A stretch of DNA of 64,000 nt from Pseudomonas allokribbensis (GCF_014863605.1 NZ_CP062252.1:5155001-5219000), one strand, 5' to 3'; positions 51,814 through 61,543 are shown, counted from the stretch's first letter. Notes: generated by a model from the sequence alone, not told the origin. Numbers and translations are program-made.

Positions 51814-53241
51814 ATGCCCTCGCTGCCTCTTCGCTTGTCCGCACTGTTTCTGGCCCTTGGCCTGAGTGCCTGCGATGACGCCCCGCGTTTCACCAAGGCC
51901 GAGCCCGGCGAAGCCCGCTCCGGCGGCGCCGCGACCGTACGCAAGACGGATCAGAATTCATTTTCCCTGCCCTCGGCCAACCTGCCACCTTCGCGTCGGG
52001 TGGACTTCAGCGTCGGCAACAGCTTCTTTCGCAGCCCTTGGGTGATCGCACCGTCGACCACCACCGCCCGCGATGGCCTCGGCCCGTTGTTCAACACCAA
52101 CGCTTGCCAGGGCTGCCACATCAAGGACGGGCGCGGCCATCCGCCGACGCCGGATGCGCCCAACGCCGTGTCGATGCTGGTGCGCCTGTCGATTCCCGAT
52201 GCGCCGCAGTACGCCAGATTGATCGAGCAGGTCGGCGTGGTGCCGGAGCCGGTCTACGGTGGGCAGTTCCAGGACATGGCCGTGCCTGGCGTTGCGCCGG
52301 AAGGCAAGGTGCGGGTCGACTACACGCCAGTGCCGGTGCGTTTCAAGGACGGCACCGAAATCGAACTGCGCAAACCGGTTCTGCAGATCACCCAACTCGG
52401 CTACGGCCCGATGCACCCCGACACACGTTTCTCCGCACGCGTTGCGCCGCCGATGATCGGCCTGGGTCTGCTTGAAGCGATCCCCGAGGAAGCAATCCTC
52501 GCCAACGCTGCCGCACAGGCCAAAGAAAACAACGGCATCAACGGCCGGCCCAACCGCGTCTGGGACGACGCGCAGCAAAAGACGGTGATGGGACGATTTG
52601 GCTGGAAAGCCGGCCAACCGAACCTCAATCAACAAAATGTTCACGCGTTTTCTGGTGATATGGGCCTCACCACGAGCCTGAGACCGTTTGATGACTGCAC
52701 CGACGCGCAAATCGCCTGCAAACAGGCGCCGAATGGCAATGGCCCGGACGGCGAACCTGAAGTCAGCGACAACATCCTGCGCCTGGTGCTGTTCTACAGC
52801 CGCAACCTCGCCGTTCCTGCACGCCGTGGCGTCAACGATGCTCAGGTGCTGGCTGGCAAGAATCTGTTTTTCCAGGCTGGTTGCCAGTCCTGTCATACAC
52901 CGAAATACACCACCGCCGCCAACGCGGCCGAACCTGAACTGGCCAATCAAGTGATTCGCCCGTACAGCGATCTGCTGCTGCATGACATGGGCGAAGGCCT
53001 GGCCGACAACCGCACCGAATTCCAGGCCAGCGGCCGCGACTGGCGCACCCCGCCGTTGTGGGGCATCGGCCTGACGCAGGCGGTCAGCGGGCACACACAG
53101 TTTCTGCACGACGGCCGCGCCCGCAACCTGCTCGAGGCCGTGCTCTGGCACGGCGGCGAAGCCCAAGCGGCGCAGCAACAGGTTTTGTCTTTCAATGCCG
53201 AGCAGCGTGCCGCGCTGCTGGCGTTTTTGAATTCACTTTAA
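51814..53241 (+). CDS. Di-haem c-type oxidoreductase lipoprotein (DUF1111)
   Basis: 475 residues. Lipobox LSAC (Cys20). Two CxxCH haem-binding sites: CQGCH (about residue 99) and CQSCH (about residue 362). The body between and after them matches thiol oxidoreductase-like di-haem family DUF1111 with GLLEAIPEEAILA and the HDMGEGLADNR, WRTPPLWGIGL, FLHDGRARNLLEA C-terminal motifs. Members accompany imelysin genes in many gamma-proteobacteria and are thought to help iron uptake through redox chemistry. AGGAAG precedes the ATG. Confidence 0.87.
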   Translation: MPSLPLRLSALFLALGLSACDDAPRFTKAEPGEARSGGAATVRKTDQNSFSLPSANLPPSRRVDFSVGNSFFRSPWVIAPSTTTARDGLGPLFNTNACQGCHIKDGRGHPPTPDAPNAVSMLVRLSIPDAPQYARLIEQVGVVPEPVYGGQFQDMAVPGVAPEGKVRVDYTPVPVRFKDGTEIELRKPVLQITQLGYGPMHPDTRFSARVAPPMIGLGLLEAIPEEAILANAAAQAKENNGINGRPNRVWDDAQQKTVMGRFGWKAGQPNLNQQNVHAFSGDMGLTTSLRPFDDCTDAQIACKQAPNGNGPDGEPEVSDNILRLVLFYSRNLAVPARRGVNDAQVLAGKNLFFQAGCQSCHTPKYTTAANAAEPELANQVIRPYSDLLLHDMGEGLADNRTEFQASGRDWRTPPLWGIGLTQAVSGHTQFLHDGRARNLLEAVLWHGGEAQAAQQQVLSFNAEQRAALLAFLNSL

Positions 53242-53267
53242 ACACTTAAAAGAATCGGGAGCCCGAC

Positions 53268-54332
53268 ATGTTCCGTCCCAAGCTGTTGTTCACCAGCCTT
53301 GCCGCACTGGCCCTCGGCGCGTGCTCGCCGCAGGATCCGCAAGCCGTCACCTCCGCCGCCATCGCCAAATCGGTGATCCTGCCGACTTACACCCGCTGGG
53401 TCGAAGCCGACAAGCAACTGGCTGTCAGCGCCCTCGCCTACTGCCAGGGCAAGGAAAACCTGGAAACCGCCCGCGCCGACTTCCTGCACGCGCAGAAAGC
53501 CTGGGCCGAGCTGCAACCGCTGCTGATCGGTCCACTGGCCGAGGGCAACCGCTCGTGGCAGGTGCAGTTCTGGCCGGACAAGAAAAACCTGGTCGGCCGT
53601 CAGGTCGAGCAACTGGTCACCGCCCAGCCGCAGATCGATGCCGCTGCACTGGCCAAATCCAGCGTCGTAGTCCAGGGCCTGTCGGCCTACGAGTACATCC
53701 TGTTCGACGCCAAGCCTGACGTGGCCAACGACGCGCAGAAAGCCAAGTACTGCCCGCTGCTGGTGGCTATCGGCGAGCGCCAGAAACTCCTGGCCGAAGA
53801 GATCCTCAGCAGCTGGAACAACACCGACGGCATGCTTGCGCAGATGAGCAAATTCCCGAACCAGCGCTACGCCGACTCCCACGAAGCGATCGCTGATCTG
53901 CTGCGGGTACAGGTCACCGCCCTCGACACCCTGAAGAAAAAGCTCGGCACCCCGATGGGCCGCCAGAGCAAAGGCGTGCCGCAACCGTTCCAGGCCGATG
54001 CGTGGCGCAGCCAGTCGTCGCTGACGGCGATGGAAGCCAGCCTCGCCGCTGCCAAGACCGTTTGGGAAGGCGTCGACAACAAAGGCTTGCGCGGCTTGCT
54101 GCCGGCCGAGCAGAAACCGTTGGCGGACAAGATCGACGCGGCGTACGCAGCCTCGCTCAAACTGTTCGGCAGCACTCAGCGCTCGCTGACCGAAATGCTC
54201 GAAGACGACGCCGGTCGCCAGCAACTCAACGACATCTACGACAGCCTCAACGTCGTCCATCGCCTGCACGAAGGCGAACTGGCCAAGGCGCTGGGCATCC
54301 AACTGGGCTTCAACGCCAACGACGGTGACTGA
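53268..54332 (+). CDS. Second imelysin-family lipoprotein
   Basis: 354 residues. Lipobox LGAC (Cys about 19). Single imelysin domain (about 40-345). The canonical GxHxxE motif is modified to a VQGLSAYEYILFD segment (about 134), so the metal site differs from icmP. It may pair with the other imelysin as an iron donor and acceptor. GGGAG precedes the ATG, 26 bases after the di-haem gene stop; its stop overlaps the next start by one base. Confidence 0.87.
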   Translation: MFRPKLLFTSLAALALGACSPQDPQAVTSAAIAKSVILPTYTRWVEADKQLAVSALAYCQGKENLETARADFLHAQKAWAELQPLLIGPLAEGNRSWQVQFWPDKKNLVGRQVEQLVTAQPQIDAAALAKSSVVVQGLSAYEYILFDAKPDVANDAQKAKYCPLLVAIGERQKLLAEEILSSWNNTDGMLAQMSKFPNQRYADSHEAIADLLRVQVTALDTLKKKLGTPMGRQSKGVPQPFQADAWRSQSSLTAMEASLAAAKTVWEGVDNKGLRGLLPAEQKPLADKIDAAYAASLKLFGSTQRSLTEMLEDDAGRQQLNDIYDSLNVVHRLHEGELAKALGIQLGFNANDGD

Positions 54333-55447
54333 TGAGGGCAAGTGCCATGCTGCGACGCCAGGCTCTGACTTTAGGTAGTTTGCTGCTGGGAGCAGTGACA
54401 CTGGGCGGCTGGACGCTGTTCAAGCGCAAGGATCAGAGCCCGCTGCTGCTGTCGGCGCGGGACAACACCGACGGCAAGCACTACGCCGTCGGCTATCGAC
54501 TGGACGGCACGCGAGTGTTCGCCACTGAAGTCGGCCAGCGCTGCCACGACATCATCAATCACCCGACGCTGCCGATCGCGCTGTTCGTCGCCCGGCGTCC
54601 GGGCACCGAGAGCTACCTGATCGACCTGCGCGACGGTGCGTTGTTGCAGACCGTGTCCTCGCAGCCGAACCGGCATTTTTACGGCCACGCGGTGATCCAC
54701 CACAGCGGCGATTACCTGTACGCCACCGAGAACGACACCACCGATCCGGGCCGCGGCCTGCTCGGGGTGTACAAGTTCGAGGGTGAACGACTGGTGCACA
54801 GCGGCGAGATTTCCACCCATGGTCTCGGCCCGCATCAGGTGTCGTGGATGCCCGACGGTGAAACCCTGGTCGTGGCCAACGGCGGGATCCGCACCGAAGC
54901 CGAAAGCCGGGTCGACATGAACCTCGACGCCATGGAACCGAGCCTGGTGCTGATGCAACGCGACGGCACCCTGCTGAGCAAGGAAACCCTCGCTCAGTCG
55001 ATGAACAGCGTGCGGCACCTGGGGATCGCCAGCGACGGCACCATCGTCGCCGGCCAGCAATTCATGGGGCCTTCCCAGGAGCGTTCCGAGTTGCTGGCGA
55101 TCAAACGTCCGGGCCAGCCGTTCGTGGCGTTCCCGGTGCCGGAGCATCAGTTGCAGTCGATGGGTCATTACACCGCCAGCGTTGCCGTACACAGCGACCT
55201 GCGTCTGGTGGCGCTGACCGCACCGCGTGGCAACCGCTTCTTCATCTGGGATCTGGACAGCGGCGAAGTACGCCTCGATGCACCGTTACCCGACTGCGCC
55301 GGTGTCGGTGCGGTGAAGGACGGTTTTGTCGTGACCTCGGGGCAAGGACGTTGCCGTTATTACGATTGCCGCCAGGACGAACTGCTGGCCAAACCGCTGG
55401 ATTTGCCCGCAGGGCTCTGGGACAACCATCTTCATCTGATGGCCTGA
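54332..55447 (+). CDS. DUF1513 protein, beta-propeller-like
   Basis: 371 residues. The N-terminus contains MLRRQALTLGSLLLGAVTLGG, resembling a Tat signal (RRQ plus hydrophobic region), so it is exported, perhaps from the ATG five codons in. The rest consists of repeated four-stranded blades (e.g. HYAVGYRLDGTRVFATEVGQRCHDI, FYGHAVIHHSGDYLYATEN, LGIASDGTIVAGQQF), fitting a DUF1513 propeller with about seven blades. DUF1513 genes follow imelysin/di-haem genes widely; function unknown. Overlap with the upstream gene suggests coupling. Confidence 0.85.
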   Translation: MRASAMLRRQALTLGSLLLGAVTLGGWTLFKRKDQSPLLLSARDNTDGKHYAVGYRLDGTRVFATEVGQRCHDIINHPTLPIALFVARRPGTESYLIDLRDGALLQTVSSQPNRHFYGHAVIHHSGDYLYATENDTTDPGRGLLGVYKFEGERLVHSGEISTHGLGPHQVSWMPDGETLVVANGGIRTEAESRVDMNLDAMEPSLVLMQRDGTLLSKETLAQSMNSVRHLGIASDGTIVAGQQFMGPSQERSELLAIKRPGQPFVAFPVPEHQLQSMGHYTASVAVHSDLRLVALTAPRGNRFFIWDLDSGEVRLDAPLPDCAGVGAVKDGFVVTSGQGRCRYYDCRQDELLAKPLDLPAGLWDNHLHLMA

Positions 55448-55593
55448 AATTCGCCGCCGACCGCCCGGTCGGCGGCACCGCTTTTCTACACCTTCCTCCA
55501 TCACACCCTGTAAAAACTGGCAGTTGGAATCCCTGCCGGAGTCGGGGTAATGTGCCCGCCTGTCTCGCCTGATTTTCTCCAAGGAACTGGAAT

Positions 55594-56742
55594 ATGCTGC
55601 GTCGCCGCATGCTGATCATGTTGGGTGTTGTACTGCTGATCGTTCTGCTCCTCGCCGGTTACAAGGCCTTCTCGATCTACACGATGATCCAGGGCTTTGC
55701 CAAACCGAAGCCGCCGATCAGCGTCGCCGTGGCCACCGCCGCCGAGCGCCCGTGGCAGATGCGCCTGCCTACCGTCGGCACGCTCAAGGCGCTGCAGGGT
55801 GTCGAGCTGAGCCTGGAAGTCGCCGGCACCGTGACCGAACTCAAGTTCGAATCAGGCCAGAAGGTCAAGGCCGGGCAACCGTTGCTGCAACTCGACAGCG
55901 CCGTCGAATCCGCACTGCTGGAAACCGCCAAGGCCGACCTCGGCCTGGCGCAACTGGACTTCGGCCGTGGCAGCCAGCTGGTTGGCAGCAGTGCCATTTC
56001 CAAGGGCGAGTACGACCGACTCTCGGCGGTCCTGCAAAAGAACAAGGCCACGGTCAATCAGCTCAATGCATCGCTGGCAAAAAAACGCATTTCCGCACCG
56101 TTCAGCGGCACCATCGGCATCCGTCAGGTCGACGTCGGTGACTATCTCGCCAGCGGCACGAAAATCGCCACCCTGCAGGATCTGAGCAGCCTCTACGCCG
56201 ACTTCTATGTGCCTGAGCAATCTGTGCCGAAGCTGGCCATCGGTCAGCCAGTGCAGATTTCGGTTGCCGCCTATCCCGGGCAGAACTTCCCTGGCGCGAT
56301 CAGCGCGATCAACCCGATTGTCGAAAGCACCACCCGCAACATTCTGGTCCGCGCGACGCTGGCCAATCCCGACGGCAAGTTGCTGCCGGGCATGTTCGCC
56401 AGCCTTGAAGTGCTGCTGCCGGACCCGCAGAAGCACATCGTCGTGCCGGAAAGCGCGATCACCTACACCCTTTACGGCAACTCGATCTACGTGGTCGGGC
56501 AGAAGAAAGCCGAGGACGGCAGTGTCGAGAAAGACGACAAGGGCCAACCGGTACTGATCGCCGAGCGCCGTTTCATTGAAACCGGTGAGCGCCGCGAGGG
56601 GCTGGTGATGATCAACAAGGGCGTGCAGAGCGGCGAACAAGTGGTGACGGCCGGCCAGATCAAACTGGACAACGGCGCGCACATCGCCATCAGCGACGAC
56701 AAGACCCTCGGCGAGCAGAACAGTCCGCGCCGCGCTGACTGA
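55594..56742 (+). CDS. mexV: RND efflux membrane-fusion protein (MexV-like)
   Basis: 382 residues. One N-terminal membrane anchor (about 4-24), then a barrel-sandwich/lipoyl half-motif GTVTELKFESGQKVKAGQPLLQLD (about 75-100), a coiled-coil hairpin (about 100-165), the second lipoyl half ISAPFSGTIGIRQVDVGDYLASGT and a beta-barrel domain. It links the inner-membrane pump to an outer-membrane channel. The pump gene follows 13 bases later. Naming after MexV rests on synteny with PAO1; another HAE1 pump family member is possible. Confidence 0.85.
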   Translation: MLRRRMLIMLGVVLLIVLLLAGYKAFSIYTMIQGFAKPKPPISVAVATAAERPWQMRLPTVGTLKALQGVELSLEVAGTVTELKFESGQKVKAGQPLLQLDSAVESALLETAKADLGLAQLDFGRGSQLVGSSAISKGEYDRLSAVLQKNKATVNQLNASLAKKRISAPFSGTIGIRQVDVGDYLASGTKIATLQDLSSLYADFYVPEQSVPKLAIGQPVQISVAAYPGQNFPGAISAINPIVESTTRNILVRATLANPDGKLLPGMFASLEVLLPDPQKHIVVPESAITYTLYGNSIYVVGQKKAEDGSVEKDDKGQPVLIAERRFIETGERREGLVMINKGVQSGEQVVTAGQIKLDNGAHIAISDDKTLGEQNSPRRAD

Positions 56743-56755
56743 TCAAGGAATCCTC

Positions 56756-59700
56756 ATGGCCTTTACCGATCCGTTCATTCGCCGCCCGGTGCTCGCCACC
56801 GTGGTCAGCCTGCTGATTGTGCTGCTGGGCTTCCAGGCCTGGAGCAAGCTGCCGCTGCGCCAGTACCCGCAAATGGAAAACGCCCTGATCACGGTGACCA
56901 CCGCCTACCCCGGGGCCAACGCCGAAACCATCCAGGGCTACATCACCCAGCCGATGCAGCAGAGCCTGGCGAGCGCCGAGGGCATCGACTACATGACCTC
57001 GGTCAGTCGGCAGAACTTCTCAGTGATTTCGATCTACGCACGCATCGGTTCCAACAGCGACCGCTTGTTCACCGAACTGCTGGCCAAGGCCAACGAGGTG
57101 AAAAACAAACTGCCACAGGATGCCGAAGACCCGGTACTGAGCAAGGAAGCCGCCGATGCCTCGGCACTGATGTACATCAGCTTCTTCAGCAAGGAACTGA
57201 GCAACCCGCAGATCACGGACTACCTGTCGCGGGTGATCCAGCCAAAACTGGCGACGCTGCCAGGCATGGCCGAAGCCGAGATTCTGGGTAACCAGGTGTT
57301 CGCCATGCGCCTGTGGATCGATCCGGTGAAGCTCGCCGGTTTCGGCCTCAGCGCCAGCGACGTGAGCAACGCGGTGCGCCAGTACAACTTCCTCTCCGCC
57401 GCCGGCGAGGTAAAAGGCGAGTACGTGGTCACCAGCATCAACGCCAACACCGAACTGAAGTCGGCCGAGGCCTTCGGCAAGATTCCGCTCAAGGTCAGTG
57501 GCGACAGCCGTGTGCTGCTCAGCGATGTGGCGCGGGTGGAAATGGGGGCGGAGAACTACAACTCCATCAGTTCCTTCGGTGGCACGCCCTCGGTGTACAT
57601 CGGGATCAAGGCGACGCCCGGCGCCAACCCGCTCGACGTGATCAAGGAAGTGCGCAAGATCATGCCCGAGCTGGAGGCCCAGTTGCCGCCCAACCTCAAG
57701 AGCGAGATCGCCTACGACGCGACGCTGTTCATCCAGGCCTCCATCGACGAAGTGGTGAAAACCCTGTTCGAAGCGGTGCTGATCGTGATCGTGGTGGTGT
57801 TCCTGTTCCTCGGCGCCCTGCGTTCAGTGGTGATCCCGGTGGTGACCATTCCGCTGTCGATGATCGGCGTGATGTTCTTCATGCAGATGATGGGCTACTC
57901 GATCAATCTGCTGACCCTGCTGGCGATGGTGCTGGCCATCGGTCTGGTGGTGGACGATGCCATCGTCGTGGTGGAAAACATCCACCGGCATATCGAAGAA
58001 GGCAAGACACCGCTGGACGCCGCACTTGAGGGCGCCCGGGAAATCGCGATGCCGGTGGTCTCGATGACCATCACCCTGGCAGCGGTGTATGCGCCGATCG
58101 GTTTCCTCACCGGGCTGACCGGGGCACTCTTCAAGGAGTTTGCGTTGACTCTGGCCGGGGCCGTGGTGATTTCCGGCATCGTCGCCCTGACCCTGTCACC
58201 GATGATGTGTGCCTTTCTGTTGCGACATGAAGAAAACCCCAGCGGACTTGCCCACCGACTCGACCGGATCTTCGAAAACCTCAAGCGACGCTATCAGAGC
58301 ATGCTCCACGGCACTCTCAACACCCGGCCGGTGGTGCTGGTGTTCGCAGTGATCGTGCTGTGCCTGATTCCAGTGCTGCTCAAGTTCACCAAATCGGAAC
58401 TGGCGCCGGATGAAGACCAGGGCATCATTTTCATGATGGCCAACGCGCCGCAGCCGACCAACCTCGATTACCTGAACACCTACACCGACGAGTTCGTGAA
58501 GATCTTCAAGGAATTCCCGGAGTACTACTCCTCGTTCCAGATCAACGGCTACAACGGTGTACAGACCGGTATCGGCGGTTTCCTGCTCAAACCGTGGAAC
58601 GAACGCAGCCGTACACAGATGCAGATTCTTCCCGAGGTGCAGGGCAAACTCGGCAACATCCCGGGGTTGCAGATCTTCGGCTTCAACCTGCCTTCCCTGC
58701 CCGGCACCGGCGAGGGTCTTCCGTTCGAATTCGTGATCAACACGGCCAATGACTACGAGCTGTTGCTGCAGGTGGCTGACCGGATCAAGAAGCGTGCGAT
58801 GGAGTCGGGCAAGTTCGCGTTCGTCGACCTTGACCTGGCGTTCGACAAACCGGAGGTGGTGGTCGATATCGACCGCGCCAAGGCGGCGCAGATGGGTGTG
58901 TCGATGCAGGATCTGGGCGGCACCCTCGCCACCCTGCTTGGCGAAGCGGAGATAAACCGCTTCACCATCGAGGGTCGCAGTTACAAGGTCATCGCCCAGG
59001 TTGAACGGGCCTATCGCGACAACCCGGACTGGCTGAACAACTACTACGTGAAAAACACCCAGGGCGAGCTGTTGCCGCTGTCGACCCTGATCACCGTGAC
59101 CGACCGGGCACGACCGCGACAGCTCAACCAGTTCCAGCAACTGAACGCAGCGAAGCTGTCCGGGTTCCCGCTGGTCAGCATGGGCGAGGCCATCGACAGC
59201 GTGGTGCAGATCGCCCGGGAAGAGGCACCCGCCGGTTTTGCTTTCGATTACGGCGGCGCTTCACGGCAGTTCGTACAGGAAGGCAGCGCGCTATGGGTCA
59301 CCTTCGCGTTGGCGCTGGCGATCATTTTCCTGGTGCTGGCGGCGCAGTTCGAGAGTTTCCGCGACCCGCTGGTGATCCTGGTGACCGTACCGCTGTCGAT
59401 TTGCGGGGCGCTGATTCCGCTGTTCCTCGGCTGGTCGAGCATGAATATCTACACCCAGGTCGGGCTGGTGACACTGATCGGCCTGATCAGTAAACACGGG
59501 ATCCTGATCGTCGAATTTGCCAATCAACTGCGCAAGGAAAAGGGCCTGACGCCCCGTGAAGCGGTCGAGGAAGCGGCGGCGATTCGCTTGCGACCTGTCC
59601 TGATGACCACCGCTGCCATGGTGTTCGGCATGGTGCCGTTGATCCTCGCCAGTGGCGCGGGTGCGGTGAGCCGCTTCGATATCGGGACGGTGATTGCCAC

Positions 59701-59791
59701 CGGGATGTCGATCGGGACGTTGTTTACGTTGTTCGTCTTGCCCTGCGTCTACACCGTGCTGGCCAAACCCGATCCCAAACCCTCCACCTGA
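56756..59791 (+). CDS. mexW: RND multidrug efflux transporter (MexW-like)
   Basis: 1011 residues, near the 1018 of MexW. Twelve membrane helices with two large periplasmic loops between helices 1-2 and 7-8. Helix-4 proton relay Asp pair in AIGLVVDDAIVVVENIHRH (about 405). FRDPLVILVTVPLSICGALIP and RLRPVLMTTAAMVFGMVPL are in the second half. Proton-driven export of drugs from periplasm and membrane. No outer-membrane gene follows, as for mexVW, which uses OprM encoded elsewhere. A strong terminator follows. Confidence 0.92.
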   Translation: MAFTDPFIRRPVLATVVSLLIVLLGFQAWSKLPLRQYPQMENALITVTTAYPGANAETIQGYITQPMQQSLASAEGIDYMTSVSRQNFSVISIYARIGSNSDRLFTELLAKANEVKNKLPQDAEDPVLSKEAADASALMYISFFSKELSNPQITDYLSRVIQPKLATLPGMAEAEILGNQVFAMRLWIDPVKLAGFGLSASDVSNAVRQYNFLSAAGEVKGEYVVTSINANTELKSAEAFGKIPLKVSGDSRVLLSDVARVEMGAENYNSISSFGGTPSVYIGIKATPGANPLDVIKEVRKIMPELEAQLPPNLKSEIAYDATLFIQASIDEVVKTLFEAVLIVIVVVFLFLGALRSVVIPVVTIPLSMIGVMFFMQMMGYSINLLTLLAMVLAIGLVVDDAIVVVENIHRHIEEGKTPLDAALEGAREIAMPVVSMTITLAAVYAPIGFLTGLTGALFKEFALTLAGAVVISGIVALTLSPMMCAFLLRHEENPSGLAHRLDRIFENLKRRYQSMLHGTLNTRPVVLVFAVIVLCLIPVLLKFTKSELAPDEDQGIIFMMANAPQPTNLDYLNTYTDEFVKIFKEFPEYYSSFQINGYNGVQTGIGGFLLKPWNERSRTQMQILPEVQGKLGNIPGLQIFGFNLPSLPGTGEGLPFEFVINTANDYELLLQVADRIKKRAMESGKFAFVDLDLAFDKPEVVVDIDRAKAAQMGVSMQDLGGTLATLLGEAEINRFTIEGRSYKVIAQVERAYRDNPDWLNNYYVKNTQGELLPLSTLITVTDRARPRQLNQFQQLNAAKLSGFPLVSMGEAIDSVVQIAREEAPAGFAFDYGGASRQFVQEGSALWVTFALALAIIFLVLAAQFESFRDPLVILVTVPLSICGALIPLFLGWSSMNIYTQVGLVTLIGLISKHGILIVEFANQLRKEKGLTPREAVEEAAAIRLRPVLMTTAAMVFGMVPLILASGAGAVSRFDIGTVIATGMSIGTLFTLFVLPCVYTVLAKPDPKPST

Positions 59792-59813
59792 CCGCCGCTT
59801 CCACACAAGCATA

Positions 59814-59842
59814 AAAAAAGGCCTCGCATGTGCGAGGCCTTT
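59814..59842. terminator. Bidirectional terminator after the RND operon
   Basis: AAAGGCCTCGCA (59817-59828) and TGCGAGGCCTTT (59831-59842) pair around a tiny loop; preceded by seven A. It serves the RND genes and the convergent 75-aa gene (through the A-run on the left). Confidence 0.88.
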
Positions 59843-59858
59843 GGCTCTTGTAGACGTT

Positions 59859-60086
59859 TCAACTCTGCGGCCTCATCCCTTGAGAAAGTCCGAACATGAA
59901 CAGCAGCAAATCATGGTCGGGCTTGGTTGCCACGGAGGCTTTCGCCACCCGCGGCATCGGACAATGGGCATCATTGGTCGATGCCCCGATCACTTGCATG
60001 CGTGGCTGTTCCCAGGCCGCCACCGCCAAAGATGCAACTGCCAAGGCTCCTACCAGAAACAAACCTCGCGCAATTTCTAGTTTCAT
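59859..60086 (-). CDS. Small exported protein, unknown function
   Basis: 75 residues. Signal-type N-terminus (MKLEIARGLFLVGALAVASLAVA, cleavage near 24) followed by a short mature chain with one Cys (DAHCPMPRVAK). It may be membrane-anchored or periplasmic. It starts three bases after the inaA stop on the same strand, so it is probably cotranscribed with inaA and the methyltransferase. No recognised domain. Confidence 0.65.
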   Translation of the reverse strand: MKLEIARGLFLVGALAVASLAVAAWEQPRMQVIGASTNDAHCPMPRVAKASVATKPDHDLLLFMFGLSQGMRPQS

Positions 60087-60088
60087 CG

Positions 60089-60802
60089 CTATAAACCTTT
60101 GATAGCGCTGCCAAACGCCGTCTCATAAAAATAGACGAGTTTCTTCCAGTCCGTAGGGCTGAACGACGAGTGGCGGCGCAATTGTTTCATGTCATGGGAG
60201 GCCGCGCGATGAGCGGTCAGGCGTTGACGGCACTTTTCCAGATCGATCAGGGCCACTTCGACTTTGGCTGACTCACCCTCGCCGGTGACGCGGACAAATA
60301 CGTGCTTGATGTAAATGCAGCTGTGTTGCCAGCGCCCCTTGTGCATGCGAGCCAGGTTCTCCGCGAGATCCTTGAGTACACGCTCATACACCGCTTCACC
60401 GTACTGCTCGCGGCCGCCTGCCGCTTCCCACTGTTCAAGCTCCTGAAAGCCGTCCAGCGACTTGGTGACCAGCAACGCCCGCCACTTGTGCTGCGGGTCA
60501 GGCTGAGCACCGCAAAAGACAATTTCCGGCACCCGGACGCCGAGTTTCGTTACACCGGTCAGTGCATCCAGTTCACGCAAAACAGTCGGTCGCCCGAACG
60601 GGTGCAGCCAACTGCGATAGATATGGCCTGTCTGGCGCTTGGCATACAGCAGTTGACCATCGCGCCCCACCACCCGCTGTACACCACTTTCCCCACCACG
60701 ACGCACGTTGGGTTCTTCCACCCATTCACCGCGCTGGTTCCAGTAGTAGTCAAAGCGATCCTGGGGAGCGACTCCCGTTTCTGCTGCAAATTGCACTGCC
60801 AT
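60089..60802 (-). CDS. inaA: InaA-like lipopolysaccharide kinase-family protein
   Basis: 237 residues from the ATG at 60802. Kinase-like fold of the Kdo/WaaP (LPS kinase) family: LYAKRQTGHIYRSWLHPFGRPTVLRELDAL for the ATP-lysine and helix C region, ALLVTKSL, then RWQHSCIYIKHVFV where the catalytic loop lies, and VALIDLEKCRQRL for the metal-binding Asp. The usual catalytic Asp of HRDxY is not seen. Acts in the cytoplasm, maybe on lipid A core or another substrate. Linked to the methyltransferase and colRS genes, a known pseudomonad cluster (colRS-orf222-inaA/wapQ). Confidence 0.87.
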   Translation of the reverse strand: MAVQFAAETGVAPQDRFDYYWNQRGEWVEEPNVRRGGESGVQRVVGRDGQLLYAKRQTGHIYRSWLHPFGRPTVLRELDALTGVTKLGVRVPEIVFCGAQPDPQHKWRALLVTKSLDGFQELEQWEAAGGREQYGEAVYERVLKDLAENLARMHKGRWQHSCIYIKHVFVRVTGEGESAKVEVALIDLEKCRQRLTAHRAASHDMKQLRRHSSFSPTDWKKLVYFYETAFGSAIKGL

Positions 60803-60806
60803 CCTC

Positions 60807-61475
60807 TTACCTCTTGCGTAGTACGTAAACTCGCCACATGGCATAGAGCGGAATAAAGTCCAGTTGTTCCTGGATCCTGAATCCTGCCTCTTCGAATTCC
60901 TTTTCAACCGTAGCGGCCGGTAGCACAAATCGATTCTGGTAACCTTCCTGTCCGCGTTTTTTCTCGGCGCGCTTGCGTTTCCAGGCTTTGAAATTGCCAT
61001 CTACCCACAACGAAATGATCACACTGTCCCGGGTAACGCGTTCGAACTCACGCAAAATCGTCTGCCGATGCTCGGCCTCGCCGATGTGGTGCAGCAGACG
61101 CATGCAGAAAATGCTGTCCACGGAGTTGTCAGGCAACGCAATGTCGAACGCCGAAGTGTGCAAGGGTTGTACCCGTTTCACCACATCCGCCGGTTGGGCC
61201 TGCATCGCCGTCTTGATCATCGACTCGGAATTGTCTGCCCCGATGATCACCCGATTGGGCTTTTCTGCCAGCAATGGCCAGAAACGCCCGGCACCGCACG
61301 GCAGATCCAGCACCAGCCCCGGCTCACCGACCAGGGTCAGTGCCTTGCGAGCCAACTGCTGATCTCGCCAGTTGGACAAACGACGCCCCAGACCATCCTG
61401 ATGCTTGCGCAGGTATTTCTGCGCGTGGTTGTCGTCGTACTTTTCGGAAAAATCGAGTTTGATCGGGCCGGCCAT
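60807..61475 (-). CDS. SAM-dependent methyltransferase (orf222-like)
   Basis: 222 residues, the same length as orf222 in the colRS cluster of P. fluorescens. Class I Rossmann methyltransferase: SAM motif I VLDLPCGAGRFW (about 55-66), motif II IIGADNSESM, post-motif DSIFCMRLLHHIGE (about 122). The target is unknown; a cell-envelope lipid or polar head group is a fair guess given the ColRS context. GGAGTCCCGACG precedes the ATG. It lies four bases before inaA; probably under ColR control. Confidence 0.87.
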   Translation of the reverse strand: MAGPIKLDFSEKYDDNHAQKYLRKHQDGLGRRLSNWRDQQLARKALTLVGEPGLVLDLPCGAGRFWPLLAEKPNRVIIGADNSESMIKTAMQAQPADVVKRVQPLHTSAFDIALPDNSVDSIFCMRLLHHIGEAEHRQTILREFERVTRDSVIISLWVDGNFKAWKRKRAEKKRGQEGYQNRFVLPAATVEKEFEEAGFRIQEQLDFIPLYAMWRVYVLRKR

Positions 61476-61543
61476 CGTCGGGACTCCTGAATGCTGATAG
61501 CTCCACCTTAGGCACGGGAGTGTCAGCGTCAGGTCATCCCTTT

